From: Desulfobacula sp.
GTDB lineage: Bacteria > Desulfobacterota > Desulfobacteria > Desulfobacterales > Desulfobacteraceae
NCBI GenBank assembly: GCA_023701135.1
Contig: JAMPXP010000013.1
Location: 1 to 64,000, forward strand
Length of the DNA: 64,000 nucleotides
Direction of reading: 5' to 3'
Below the pieces are notes generated by a model. It saw only the letters and a program-made list of their open reading frames with translations. It did no database searches and had not been told where the DNA came from. Made by a program: the position numbers and the translations under genes. This document shows positions 44,408-53,970 of this stretch, in pieces. The first letter of the stretch is position 1. Every line of letters begins with the position of its first letter.

Positions 44408-45892
44408 ATGTTTGAAAAAATTCTGATCGCCAACCGGGGAGAAATCGCCTTAAGGGTCATCCATACCTGCCGGGAAATGGGGATAAAAACCGTGGCCGTG
44501 TATTCCGATGCCGATAAAACAGCCGCCCATGTGATTTTTTCCGATGAGGCCGTATACCTCGGGCCTTCGGAACCCTCCCTCAGCTATTTAAATATGGATG
44601 CCCTCATCTCCGCGGCCAGACAGACCGGGGCTGAGGCCATTCATCCGGGATACGGCTTTCTTTCCGAAAACCATGAATTTGCCCGGCGCTGCCAAGATGA
44701 AGGCCTTGTGTTCATCGGCCCGCCACCCGAGGTGATCCAGGCCCTGGGGGATAAGATCACCTCCCGGAAGATCATGCTGGACGGCGGCGTTCCGGTCATA
44801 CCGGGGTTGAGCCGCTGTGAGCCGGATATGGCCGTGCTCAAGGAAGCCGCACGAGCAATCGGATACCCCATCCTGGTCAAGGCCACGGCCGGGGGCGGGG
44901 GCAAGGGCATCCGCATCGTCCACGGGCCTGAAGAGATGGAAGAAGCCGTGGCCCAGGCCTCCAGCGAAGCCTTCAACGCCTTTGGAAACCGGGAGGTCTA
45001 TATTGAAAAATTCTTCACCCGGGCCCGGCATATTGAATTCCAGATTCTCGCGGATCAGTACGGACATACCATCCACCTCTATGAACGGGAATGTTCCATC
45101 CAGCGGCGGCATCAGAAAATCATCGAGGAAACCCCTTCTTTGGCATTAAGCCCTGAACTGAGGGAAGAAATGGGGAAGGCGGCCGTGAAGGCGGCAAAAT
45201 CGGCCCGCTATGCGAATGCGGGAACCGTGGAATTTCTCCTGGACGAGGAAAACCGGTTCTATTTCCTGGAAATCAATACCCGGCTCCAGGTGGAGCACCC
45301 CATAACGGAGATGACCACGGGCCTGGATCTTGTCCGGCTTCAGATCGAGATCGCAAACGGACAAAAACTGAGCCTCAAACAGGGCGATATCCGGCCCAGG
45401 GGCCATGCCCTGGAATGCAGGATTTATGCGGAAGACCCGGAAAAGGATTTTTTCCCGTCACCGGGAACCATCCGGTTTATGAAAGAACCCGGCGGACCCG
45501 GCATCAGGATTGATTCCGGGATCTACCAGGGGTTTGAGGTCCCGGTGGATTATGATCCCATCCTGGCCAAGCTCATCGTCCACGCGGGGACACGGGAAGA
45601 GGCCACGGCAAAGATGATCAAAGCCTTGCAGGATTATATTATTTTGGGTGTCAAAACCCCTATTGAGTTTATGATGGATGTTTTAAATTCCAGGCCCTTC
45701 AGGGAAGGCCGGGTGTTTACGGATTTCATCCCCGCCCATTTTTCAGACTGGAAACCGGACAGGGACCTTGCCGATGTGGCCGTGATGGCCTTTCTTGCCC
45801 ATGGCCAGGGGAAGGCGGGAAAAAAGAAGGCCTCTTTGGGGCCGGAAAAGGCCCTATCTCCCTGGGATACCCTGGGAAACTGGAAACTTTAA
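44408..45892 (+). CDS. Biotin carboxylase subunit
   Basis: The 494-residue protein has the ATP-grasp biotin carboxylase features: ILIANRGEIALRVIHTCREMG at the N-terminus, the glycine-rich loop ATAGGGGKGIRIVHG near residue 160, the EFQILADQYG and RECSIQRRHQKIIEE catalytic strip near 211-245, and NTRLQVEHPITE near 292. It carboxylates biotin with bicarbonate and ATP. It lacks the fused carrier domain of most methylcrotonyl-CoA carboxylase alpha chains; that domain is in the next gene, 10 bases on. Confidence 0.93.
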   Translation: MFEKILIANRGEIALRVIHTCREMGIKTVAVYSDADKTAAHVIFSDEAVYLGPSEPSLSYLNMDALISAARQTGAEAIHPGYGFLSENHEFARRCQDEGLVFIGPPPEVIQALGDKITSRKIMLDGGVPVIPGLSRCEPDMAVLKEAARAIGYPILVKATAGGGGKGIRIVHGPEEMEEAVAQASSEAFNAFGNREVYIEKFFTRARHIEFQILADQYGHTIHLYERECSIQRRHQKIIEETPSLALSPELREEMGKAAVKAAKSARYANAGTVEFLLDEENRFYFLEINTRLQVEHPITEMTTGLDLVRLQIEIANGQKLSLKQGDIRPRGHALECRIYAEDPEKDFFPSPGTIRFMKEPGGPGIRIDSGIYQGFEVPVDYDPILAKLIVHAGTREEATAKMIKALQDYIILGVKTPIEFMMDVLNSRPFREGRVFTDFIPAHFSDWKPDRDLADVAVMAFLAHGQGKAGKKKASLGPEKALSPWDTLGNWKL

Positions 45893-45902
45893 GGAGCGCT
45901 CA

Positions 45903-46439
45903 ATGGAATACGATTTCATGGTCAACCGGGAAAAATTATCCGTCCAAGCTGTCATTTCTAAAGGGGCTGTCATTTCTAAAGGGCCCGGCAATTCCGAAGG
46001 GCATATTCAGGTCCAAAGGGAAAACCGCTCCTATGAGGCAGAGTTTGTAAATGTATCGGATCACCAGGTCCTGATCCATGTGGATGGCAAAATCTTCAAT
46101 GCCTATGTCTCCCGGCACGGGAACATAAAGACCGTGATCCTCCGGGGCCGGTCCTATGAAATCACGGATGCGGACCTGATGGAGGAAACCTCTCCCGGAA
46201 AAAAAAGCTTTCTAAACACGGCCTCCGTCGTTGCTTCGCCCATGCCGGCCGTGGTCATCGGCATCCTGGTGAAAATCGGGGACAGGGTGGAAAAAGGCCG
46301 GGGGCTTATCATTGTTTCGGCCATGAAAATGGAGACCACCCTTTTCGCCCCCTTTGAGGGCCGGGTCTCGGGCATCCATGCCGATATCGGGGACAAGGTC
46401 ATGCCCGCCCGCATCCTTGTGGATATTGAAAAAGACTGA
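45903..46439 (+). CDS. Biotin carboxyl carrier protein
   Basis: The 178-residue protein carries the biotin attachment motif VSAMKMETT (about residues 140-148; lysine at the AMKM site) in a C-terminal biotinyl domain preceded by SPMPAVVIGILVKIGDRV. The N-terminal 80 residues correspond to the BT-like joining region of carboxylase alpha chains. The start at 45903 is backed by TTAAGGAGC. Near the N-terminus six residues, AVISKG, are repeated in tandem from an exact 18-base duplication (45948-45983). It completes a three-chain carboxylase with the two genes upstream. Confidence 0.92.
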   Translation: MEYDFMVNREKLSVQAVISKGAVISKGPGNSEGHIQVQRENRSYEAEFVNVSDHQVLIHVDGKIFNAYVSRHGNIKTVILRGRSYEITDADLMEETSPGKKSFLNTASVVASPMPAVVIGILVKIGDRVEKGRGLIIVSAMKMETTLFAPFEGRVSGIHADIGDKVMPARILVDIEKD

Positions 46440-46448
46440 GGAGACTTC

Positions 46449-47237
46449 ATGACGCTACCAACGGAAAAAGATCTTTTATATGACGCAAAAGACAGCATCG
46501 CAACCATCACCATTAACCGGGAAAGGCAGAGAAACGCCATCAGCCCCGAAGCTGTCCGGCTTTTTCAGGAGGCCCTGGAATCGGCCCGGAAAGACGATGG
46601 GGTCAAGGCCGTCTGCATCACCGGCGCCGGGGACAAGGTGTTCTGCTCCGGGGCCGACCTTTCCGCAAGCATGGGCAAGGGATCAGAGGCGGAAAAGGAA
46701 GTTTTCAGCCGCTATGCCGATCTCTTGATCCAGATCTATAGGTTTGAAAAACCCACCCTGGCCCGGATAAACGGTCACTGCCTGGCCGGCGGCACCGGAT
46801 TTATGCTGGCCTGCGATATTGTCCTGGCAAGGGAGGATGTGACCTTCGGGACCCCCGAGGTCAATGTGGGGCTTTTCCCCATGATGATCGGGGCCCTGAT
46901 TTACCGGAACGTGCCCAGGAAAAAAGCCATGGCCATGATGATGCTGGGAGAAAGGCTTTCCGCGGCCCAGGCCCTGGAAATGGGAATGGTCACCCGGATT
47001 TTTCCCCAAGCCGATTTTGACAGGGAAACCGGGGATATTCTCAAGGCCCTGGCCGCCAAGAGCCCCATTGGGATGAGGCTGGGGAAAAATGCGCTGAACC
47101 GTATCGAATCCATGCCCTTTGAAGAGGCGGTCCACTTTCTTTCGGAACAACTGTCCGCCATTGCAAAAACAGAGGACGCCAGGGAAGGCATCACCGCCTT
47201 TTTAGAAAAAAGACCCCCGGTGTTTAAAGGAAGATAA
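46449..47237 (+). CDS. Enoyl-CoA hydratase/isomerase family protein
   Basis: The 262-residue crotonase-fold protein has the oxyanion-hole segments CSGADLSAS near residue 65 and GHCLAGGTGFMLACDIVLA near 112. The downstream catalytic region reads FGTPEVNVGLFP. In a methylcrotonyl-type cluster its likely job is hydration of the carboxylated enoyl-CoA (methylglutaconyl-CoA hydratase); specificity is inferred from context. TGAGGAGA precedes the ATG, 9 bases after the biotin carrier stop. Confidence 0.9.
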   Translation: MTLPTEKDLLYDAKDSIATITINRERQRNAISPEAVRLFQEALESARKDDGVKAVCITGAGDKVFCSGADLSASMGKGSEAEKEVFSRYADLLIQIYRFEKPTLARINGHCLAGGTGFMLACDIVLAREDVTFGTPEVNVGLFPMMIGALIYRNVPRKKAMAMMMLGERLSAAQALEMGMVTRIFPQADFDRETGDILKALAAKSPIGMRLGKNALNRIESMPFEEAVHFLSEQLSAIAKTEDAREGITAFLEKRPPVFKGR

Positions 47238-47238
47238 A

Positions 47239-49023
47239 ATGAAAGACGAACTGATCATTGCAAACTGTTCCGGATTTTACGGAGACCGGCTCAGCGCGGC
47301 AAAGGAACTGGTGGAAGGCGGGGAGATCCATGTCTTGACCGGGGACTATCTTGCCGAGCTGACCATGGCCCTTTTGTTCCGGATGAAGCTGAAAGATCCG
47401 GACAAGGGATACGTCACCCCCTTTCTCTCCCAGATGGAACAGGTCATGGCCGCCTGCCTGGAGAAGGGCATCAAAATCGTGGCCAATGCCGGGGGATTGA
47501 ACCCCCAAGGTCTGGCAAAGGAATTAAAGGCCCTGAGCCGGACCCTGGGATTGAATCCGGTCATCGCCCATATCCATGGGGACGACCTCATGCCGACGCT
47601 TGCCGACCTCCAAGCGGCCGGAGAAGCCTTCCGGCATATGGATAAGAACACCGACCTCACATCTTCGGGCCTCCAGCCCCTGACGGCCAATGCCTACCTG
47701 GGCGCCTTCGGAATCAAAAAGGCCCTGGACCTGGGGGCCGATATCGTGGTGGGGGGTCGAATCGCCGATGCCGCCCTGGTCGCAGGCCCGGCCGCCTGGA
47801 AATTCAACTGGAAGGAAACGGATTTCGACCGTCTGGCCGGAGCCTATGCCGCCGGGCACATCATCGAGTGCGGAACTCAGGCCACGGGCGGGAACTATTC
47901 TTTCATGGATGAAATCCCTTCCTATAAAAACATGGGATTTCCCCTGGCCCGGATGCGTGAAGATGGCTCCTTTGTCATTACCAAGCACCCGGGAACCGGG
48001 GGACTCGTCTCCAGGGGCACGGTGACGGCCCAGCTCTTATATGAAATCCGGGAACCGGCCTATCTGACCCCGGATGTCAAGGTCCGGTTTGACACCCTGG
48101 CCATCCAAGACCTGGGTCATGACCAGGTCCTGATTTCCGGCGTCAAAGGGGAAGCCCCGACGGGGTTCACCAAGGTCTGCATCAATACCCTGTACGGGTT
48201 TAAAAACAGCATGACCGTTGTCTTGACCGGCCTGGACATTGAAAAAAAGGCCGGTATCGTCGAGGACATCATCTTCGGCCTTTTGGGCGGGAAACACCGG
48301 TTTGAAAAAACCGATGTTCAACTGACCCGGTCCGGCCATCCAGACCCCCTAACCAATGACGAGGCCTTTTCCTATTTGAGGATTTCCGTCATGGACAAGG
48401 ACAAGACAAAGGTGGGCAAATTATTTTCCTCGGCCGTTGTGGAAGCGGCCCTGTCCACCATCCCCGGATTCACCCTCACGGGCCCCCCGTCCGGTGAAAC
48501 CCCTGCCATCCTGCACTGGCCGGCCCTCGTCTCATTAAAACACATCCGGCAGGAGGTGGTGATCCAGGATCAGGGCCATGTCATTGAAACAAGATTTTTC
48601 CCGCCCCCAGAGGACCCCGGGGAAGATACCAGATCAAAGCCGGGTGGGGAACCGGCCAGGCCCCCGGAAGACACCGCCCAGGCCGGGCCCCTCACAACGA
48701 TCGCCTTTGGACGGATCTTTGCCACGCGGTCCGGGGATAAAGGGGGAAACGCCAACCTGGGGGTATGGGCAAAGGACGAAAAAGGCTTTCGGTTTTTAAA
48801 CCCGTTCCTGACCGTGAAAAAATTAAAAGAGCTGCTGCCGGACATGGCCGGGTTTGACATTGAGAGATACGAGCTGCCCAACCTGCTGGCCCTGAATTTT
48901 TACATCAAAGGCGTGCTGGAGGACGGGGTGGCCGCCTCTTTGAGAAGTGACCCCCAGGCCAAAACCCTGGGCGAATACCTTCGGGCAAAGCCCATAGACA
49001 TCCCCGAATCCCTGAAACCCTGA
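47239..49023 (+). CDS. atuA: AtuA-family (DUF1446) protein
   Basis: The 594-residue protein has the DUF1446/AtuA body (about 1-450: IANCSGFYGDRLSAAKELVEGG at the start, DIVVGGRIADAALVAGPAAW near 165) fused to the AtuA-like ferredoxin-fold tail (about 490-594: GRIFATRSGDKGGNANLGVWA). AtuA is needed for growth on acyclic terpenes in pseudomonads, but its reaction is not settled. Related genes accompany carboxylases and hydratases of branched acyl-CoAs, as here. The start lies one base after the hydratase stop. Confidence 0.92.
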   Translation: MKDELIIANCSGFYGDRLSAAKELVEGGEIHVLTGDYLAELTMALLFRMKLKDPDKGYVTPFLSQMEQVMAACLEKGIKIVANAGGLNPQGLAKELKALSRTLGLNPVIAHIHGDDLMPTLADLQAAGEAFRHMDKNTDLTSSGLQPLTANAYLGAFGIKKALDLGADIVVGGRIADAALVAGPAAWKFNWKETDFDRLAGAYAAGHIIECGTQATGGNYSFMDEIPSYKNMGFPLARMREDGSFVITKHPGTGGLVSRGTVTAQLLYEIREPAYLTPDVKVRFDTLAIQDLGHDQVLISGVKGEAPTGFTKVCINTLYGFKNSMTVVLTGLDIEKKAGIVEDIIFGLLGGKHRFEKTDVQLTRSGHPDPLTNDEAFSYLRISVMDKDKTKVGKLFSSAVVEAALSTIPGFTLTGPPSGETPAILHWPALVSLKHIRQEVVIQDQGHVIETRFFPPPEDPGEDTRSKPGGEPARPPEDTAQAGPLTTIAFGRIFATRSGDKGGNANLGVWAKDEKGFRFLNPFLTVKKLKELLPDMAGFDIERYELPNLLALNFYIKGVLEDGVAASLRSDPQAKTLGEYLRAKPIDIPESLKP

Positions 49024-49036
49024 AAAGGAGGCCGGA

Positions 49037-50743
49037 TTGAAACCCACCTACCAAGACAAGCCCTGGCTGAAATTTTATGACGACGGGGTGCCTGAATTCG
49101 TTCCGTTTGAAAACACCCTTCTCCATGAATTCCTTGAAAAAAACAGCAGGGACATCCCCAACCATACGGCCTTTATTTTCCAGGGGTACCGGATGACCTT
49201 CAAGGAATTCAATGACATGGCCGACCGGTTTGCCGCCTATCTCCTGGACCAGGGCGTCCAAAAGGGAGACCGCGTTGCCATCCTTCTGCCCAATGTCATC
49301 CCCTGCCCGGTGAGCTTTTACGCCGTCTTGAAAATCGGGGCCGTGGCCGTGATGAACAATCCCCTTTATTCGGACAGGGAACTGTTGCACCAGTTCAAGG
49401 ATTCAACGTCCACCCATCTCATCACCCTGGATCTCCTGGCCGGCCGGATGATTGATCTGAGGCCCCAGACCTGCCTTAAGACCATCGTCTATACCTCCAT
49501 CGGCGATTATCTTCCCTTTCCGAAAAACCTGCTGTTTCCCCTGGTGTCCAGAAAAAAGAAGCTCTCGGCCCCGGTCAAACCGGCCCCCGAGGTTTTTAAA
49601 TGGAAGGATACCATCAACGCCTATTCGCCTTCCGCGCACCGGGTTGATCTCCATTCGGAGGATGTGGCCATGGTCCAGTATACCGGCGGCACCACCGGGG
49701 TGTCCAAGGGCGCGGTGCTGACCCACGGCAACCTGAGCAAACAGACCCAGCAGATCGATGCCTGGCTCCCCGGATTCAAGGGAAACACGGATGAGGTCAT
49801 GATCGGGGCCCTACCTTTTTTCCACGTCATGGGGCTCACCGTGTCCATGAATTTCGCCGTCTTCAAGGGATGGTCCAATATCCTGGTTCCCAAACCCCAG
49901 CCCGAACCCCTTTTGGAAGCCATTGAAAAATTCAGGCCCACCTTTGCGCCCCTGGTTCCCACCATGTTCATCGGGATGCTGAACCACCCGAGGCTCTCAA
50001 AAACCGATCTCTCCTCCATCAAGGCCTGCGTTTCCGGAAGCGCCCCCCTGCCCCTGGAGGTGATCCGGGGATTTGAAGAAAAAACCGGCTCCGTCATTAT
50101 CGAAGCCTTCGGCATGACGGAATCCAGCCCGGCCACCCATGTCAACCCCTATGCCAACGGGTTGAGGAAGGTGGGCAGCATCGGGCTTCCCCTGCCCGAC
50201 ACGATCTGTAGGATAGCAGACCTGAATGATCCTGCGATTGACCTGCCCGTGGGGGAACCCGGCGAACTGGTGATCCAGGGACCCCAGGTCATGCAGGGCT
50301 ATCTGAACATGCCCGAAGAAACGGCCAAAACCGTTATCAACGGCTGGCTCCATACCGGGGACATCGCCTATATGGACGAAGACGGGTATTTCTTTATCGT
50401 GGACCGGATCAAGGACATGATCCTGTCCGGCGGTTATAATGTCTACCCCAGGGATATCGACGAGGTTCTGTTTGAACACCCCAAGGTCCGGGAGGCCTGC
50501 GCCATAGGGGTGCCCCATCCCACAAGGGGGGAACAGATCAAGGCCTTTGTCGTGCCGGCCCAAGGACAGACCGTCACGGAACAGGAACTGATGGACTATT
50601 GCCGCCAAAAACTGGCCGTATACAAGCTGCCCACGGAAATCGAATTTATTGGCGAGCTGCCCAAAACCAATGTGGGAAAGGTGCTCAGGAAAAATCTCAG
50701 GGCCATGGAAATGACAAAAAGATCACTACACCAAAAAGCATAA
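49037..50743 (+). CDS. Long-chain-type acyl-CoA ligase
   Basis: The 568-residue AMP-binding protein has the ATP loop QYTGGTTGVSKGAVL near residue 214, EAFGMTESSP near 355, NGWLHTGDIAYMDEDGYFFIVDR near 435, and the catalytic lysine in NVGKVLRKNLR near 551. It activates an acid entering the pathway as its CoA ester. The start is TTG at 49037, placed by AAGGAGG six bases upstream, which is a rare start codon here. It lies 13 bases after the AtuA-family stop. Confidence 0.92.
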   Translation: MKPTYQDKPWLKFYDDGVPEFVPFENTLLHEFLEKNSRDIPNHTAFIFQGYRMTFKEFNDMADRFAAYLLDQGVQKGDRVAILLPNVIPCPVSFYAVLKIGAVAVMNNPLYSDRELLHQFKDSTSTHLITLDLLAGRMIDLRPQTCLKTIVYTSIGDYLPFPKNLLFPLVSRKKKLSAPVKPAPEVFKWKDTINAYSPSAHRVDLHSEDVAMVQYTGGTTGVSKGAVLTHGNLSKQTQQIDAWLPGFKGNTDEVMIGALPFFHVMGLTVSMNFAVFKGWSNILVPKPQPEPLLEAIEKFRPTFAPLVPTMFIGMLNHPRLSKTDLSSIKACVSGSAPLPLEVIRGFEEKTGSVIIEAFGMTESSPATHVNPYANGLRKVGSIGLPLPDTICRIADLNDPAIDLPVGEPGELVIQGPQVMQGYLNMPEETAKTVINGWLHTGDIAYMDEDGYFFIVDRIKDMILSGGYNVYPRDIDEVLFEHPKVREACAIGVPHPTRGEQIKAFVVPAQGQTVTEQELMDYCRQKLAVYKLPTEIEFIGELPKTNVGKVLRKNLRAMEMTKRSLHQKA

Positions 50744-50759
50744 ATAAGGATGATGAACC

Positions 50760-51911
50760 ATGGGGAATGATTTATATTTTGGAAAAGAGCATGAACAGGT
50801 CAGAAAAGCGGTCCGGGATTTTGTAACCAAAGAGATCAATCCCCATGTGGATGAATGGGAGGAGAAAGGGATCGCCCCCCTGCACGATCTGTTTAAAAAA
50901 ATGGGGGACCTGGGGTTCCTGGGCATCCGCTACGATGAAAAATGGGGAGGCGAAGGCCTGGACTACTGGTATGAAACCGTGGTGCTTGAAGAATGCGCCC
51001 GGATTCATTGCGGCGGTATCCCCATGGCCATTGCCGTTCAAATGAATATGGCCACCCCGGCCATTTATGATTTCGGGTCCGATTATCTCAAGGAAACCTA
51101 TCTGAAACCGGCCCTCAGGGGCGATCTGGTGGCGGCCATTGCCGTGACCGAACCCGATGCCGGGTCCGATGTGGCCGCCTTAAAGACCTTTGCAAAAAAA
51201 GACGGGGACCATTATATCCTGAACGGGTCCAAAACCTTTATCACCAATGGAACCCAGGCCGATTTCCTCACCCTCCTGGCCAGGACCAGCGATGATCCGG
51301 GGTATCACAGTTTTTCCCTGTTTGTGGTGCCCACAGACATCGCCGGATTCCAGGTCAGTAAAAAACTGGACAAACTGGGCATGAGAAGCTCGGATACGGC
51401 TGAACTGTATTTTGACGACATGAGGATTCCGGCTGAAAACCTCATCGGCCGGGAAGGCGAAGGCTTTATCCAGCAGATGATGCAGTTCCAGCATGAACGG
51501 TTCAGCGCCATTCCCATGGCCTATGTCTGGGCCCGGCAGATGATCGCCGATGCCGTGGAATACCTGAAGGGCCGCATTGTCTTCGGCAAACCCCTCATCA
51601 AAAAACAGGTGCTGCGCCACAGGATCGCCAAATGGCTCACGGAAATCGAATGCCTTCAGCAACTGGCCTATCATATCGTGAGAATGAAGATGGCCGGACA
51701 GGATGCCACCCTGATGATTTCCATGGCCAAGCTGAAAAGCGGGGATCTGCTGACCGAGGTGGCCGACGGCTGCCTCCAGATGTACGGAGGCATGGGGTTC
51801 ATGAACGACATGAAAATCTCAAGATTTTACCGGGATTCCAGGCTCATTTCCATTGGCGGCGGCGCCAGCGAAGTCATGTGTGATGTCATCGCAAAATTTT
51901 CCGGGTTATAA
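50760..51911 (+). CDS. Acyl-CoA dehydrogenase (isovaleryl/long-chain catalytic-base type)
   Basis: The 383-residue protein has AVTEPDAGSDVAALKT near residue 128 and the C-terminal CoA/FAD segment MYGGMGFMNDMKISRFYRD. The catalytic glutamate seems to be E246 in FQHERFSA, the position used by isovaleryl-CoA and long-chain dehydrogenases. The C-terminal site used by medium-chain enzymes (YEGT) reads IGGGAS here. This fits dehydrogenation of a branched acyl-CoA such as isovaleryl- or citronellyl-CoA before carboxylation. Electrons would go to an electron-transfer flavoprotein not encoded in this window. Confidence 0.92.
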   Translation: MGNDLYFGKEHEQVRKAVRDFVTKEINPHVDEWEEKGIAPLHDLFKKMGDLGFLGIRYDEKWGGEGLDYWYETVVLEECARIHCGGIPMAIAVQMNMATPAIYDFGSDYLKETYLKPALRGDLVAAIAVTEPDAGSDVAALKTFAKKDGDHYILNGSKTFITNGTQADFLTLLARTSDDPGYHSFSLFVVPTDIAGFQVSKKLDKLGMRSSDTAELYFDDMRIPAENLIGREGEGFIQQMMQFQHERFSAIPMAYVWARQMIADAVEYLKGRIVFGKPLIKKQVLRHRIAKWLTEIECLQQLAYHIVRMKMAGQDATLMISMAKLKSGDLLTEVADGCLQMYGGMGFMNDMKISRFYRDSRLISIGGGASEVMCDVIAKFSGL

Positions 51912-51920
51912 GGAGGCCCC

Positions 51921-53921
51921 ATGTATACCCAGCTTTTCAGCCCCATCCGGATCAACGGGCTCATGGTCAGAAACCGGATCGCCTATCCTTCCCTGGGTCT
52001 TTTGTATTCCTATGATACCAAGCTGAACGATAAATATTATCATTTTTATGCTGAGATCGCCAGGGGCGGGGCCGGTATTGTCACCATCGGCCCCGTGGGA
52101 ATCGATTTTACCGGGTCCGGGTTTGCGGTCCTGTCCCTGGCCAAGGATGATGCCGTGGATTCCTTCACCAGGGCCGCGGATATGATCAAGGCCCAGGGGG
52201 CAAGCCCCTGGATCCAGCTTTTCCACGGAGGGGCCTATACCCATCCCTTTCTCATCAACAACGAAACCCCCATGGCGCCTTCAGCCGTGTTTTCCAAATA
52301 CTCCAAAACCACCCCCCGGGAAATGAGCCTGGAGGATATCAAAACCGTTCAGAAAGCTTTTTGCGACGCTGCCCTCAGGGCGAAAAAAGCCGGGTTTGAA
52401 GGGGTGGAAATCATCGGGTCCGCCGGATATCTCATTACCCAGTTTTTATCCCCCCTGACCAACAAAAGGACGGACGAATACGGCGGCAGCCTTGAAAACC
52501 GGGCCAGGTTCCCGAGACAGATCCTGGAAATGCTCCGGGATGTGGTGGGGCCTGAATTTCCCCTGGGCATCCGGATGGCCGGAAATGATTTTGTTCCCGG
52601 CGGCACCACCGATGCCGAAACCCCGGACATTGCCCGGATCTATGAAAAAGCCGGGGTAGATATCATTAATGTGACCGGCGGGTGGCATGAATCGAAAATC
52701 CCCCAGCTTCCCATGGATCTGCCCCGGTCGGGCTTTTCCCACCTGGCCTGGAATATCAAACAGGCCGTGTCCATCCCGGTCATGGCCTCCAACCGCATCA
52801 CCACACCGGACCAGGCTGAAGGGATATTAAGGGACGGCCTGGCCGACATGGTCAACTTGGGAAGGGTCCTCATTGCCGATCCCTTCTGGCCCCAAAAAGC
52901 CAAAAACGGAACCCCTGAAGAAATCAGGCCCTGCGTGGCCTGTTCCCAGGGCTGCACCGATGAAATCTTTTCCGGTCGGCCCGTGTCCTGCATCGGAAAT
53001 GTGCGGGCCGGATTCGAAGAGGAAAGGCGGATCACCCCCTGCGCCCGGCCCAAACGGGTCATGGTGGTGGGGGCCGGGGTGGCCGGCCTTGAGGCGGCCC
53101 TCACGGCCAAAATAGCCGGGCATGAGGTGGAAATCTATGAACGGGCCGATGATATCGGCGGCCAGCTCTGGATGGCCGGGGCCCCGCCCCATAAACGGGA
53201 ACTCCTGGAATATATCCGGTATTACCGGGCCATGCTGAAAAAATATGGAATCCCGGTCCATTTGAATACAGCGGCGGATCCGGACCTGATCAAAACCGTC
53301 CACCCGGACCATCTTGTCATCGCCCAGGGCGCCAGACCCCTGATTCCGCCCATCGAAGGCATAGACGGCCCCGGCGTCATCTCCTCCTGGGAGGTCCTGA
53401 AAAACAATCCCTTCCTGGGAAAAAATGTGGCCGTCATCGGCGGGGGGGCCGTGGGACTTGAAACCGCCCTGTTTGTGGCCCATAAAGGAACTCTCTCTCC
53501 GGAGATGCTTCATTTTCTGGTCACCTACGATGCCATGGATCTTGACCGGCTCAAACATTATATGTTCACCGGGTCCTGCCGGGTCACCGTCTTTGAAATG
53601 CAGGAAAAAGCGGGCCAGGATGTGGGAAAATCCACCAAATGGATATTGATGAGCAATCTGAAACGCTATGGGGTCAGGGTCCTCACCCAGACCCGGGTGG
53701 TTTCCATCAAATCCGGACAGGTTGAATTTGAAACCCAGGGAAAAACCGGAACAGAACGCTTTGACACCGTCATCCCGGCCTTGGGGTCGGCCCCGGTCCG
53801 GGATATTGAAGAACAGGTCAAGGACCTTGGCATTCCGTTTTCCGCGGCGGGCGACTGCGTCACGCCCGGAAAAATAAGCCATGCCGTATTGGGAGGATTT
53901 TCAGCAGCCATAAAAATATAG
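51921..53921 (+). CDS. FMN/FAD/[4Fe-4S] NADH:flavin oxidoreductase, 2,4-dienoyl-CoA-reductase-like
   Basis: The 666-residue protein has three parts. An old-yellow-enzyme barrel (about 1-330) contains GYLITQFLSPLTNKRTDEYGG. A [4Fe-4S] cysteine set (about 337-357) reads CVACSQGC followed by a cysteine in VSCIG. The FAD/NAD(P) domains contain VVGAGVAGLEAALTAK near 381 and VIGGGAVGLETALF near 505. It has the plan of bacterial FadH-type enzymes, which remove conjugated double bonds from unsaturated acyl-CoAs. In this cluster it could reduce unsaturated terpenoid or branched intermediates. ATAAGGAGG precedes the start. Confidence 0.9.
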   Translation: MYTQLFSPIRINGLMVRNRIAYPSLGLLYSYDTKLNDKYYHFYAEIARGGAGIVTIGPVGIDFTGSGFAVLSLAKDDAVDSFTRAADMIKAQGASPWIQLFHGGAYTHPFLINNETPMAPSAVFSKYSKTTPREMSLEDIKTVQKAFCDAALRAKKAGFEGVEIIGSAGYLITQFLSPLTNKRTDEYGGSLENRARFPRQILEMLRDVVGPEFPLGIRMAGNDFVPGGTTDAETPDIARIYEKAGVDIINVTGGWHESKIPQLPMDLPRSGFSHLAWNIKQAVSIPVMASNRITTPDQAEGILRDGLADMVNLGRVLIADPFWPQKAKNGTPEEIRPCVACSQGCTDEIFSGRPVSCIGNVRAGFEEERRITPCARPKRVMVVGAGVAGLEAALTAKIAGHEVEIYERADDIGGQLWMAGAPPHKRELLEYIRYYRAMLKKYGIPVHLNTAADPDLIKTVHPDHLVIAQGARPLIPPIEGIDGPGVISSWEVLKNNPFLGKNVAVIGGGAVGLETALFVAHKGTLSPEMLHFLVTYDAMDLDRLKHYMFTGSCRVTVFEMQEKAGQDVGKSTKWILMSNLKRYGVRVLTQTRVVSIKSGQVEFETQGKTGTERFDTVIPALGSAPVRDIEEQVKDLGIPFSAAGDCVTPGKISHAVLGGFSAAIKI

Positions 53922-53970
53922 AAACAAAAAATAAATGTCCAACCATTATCAGGAAAAGGGGGATGCAAAA

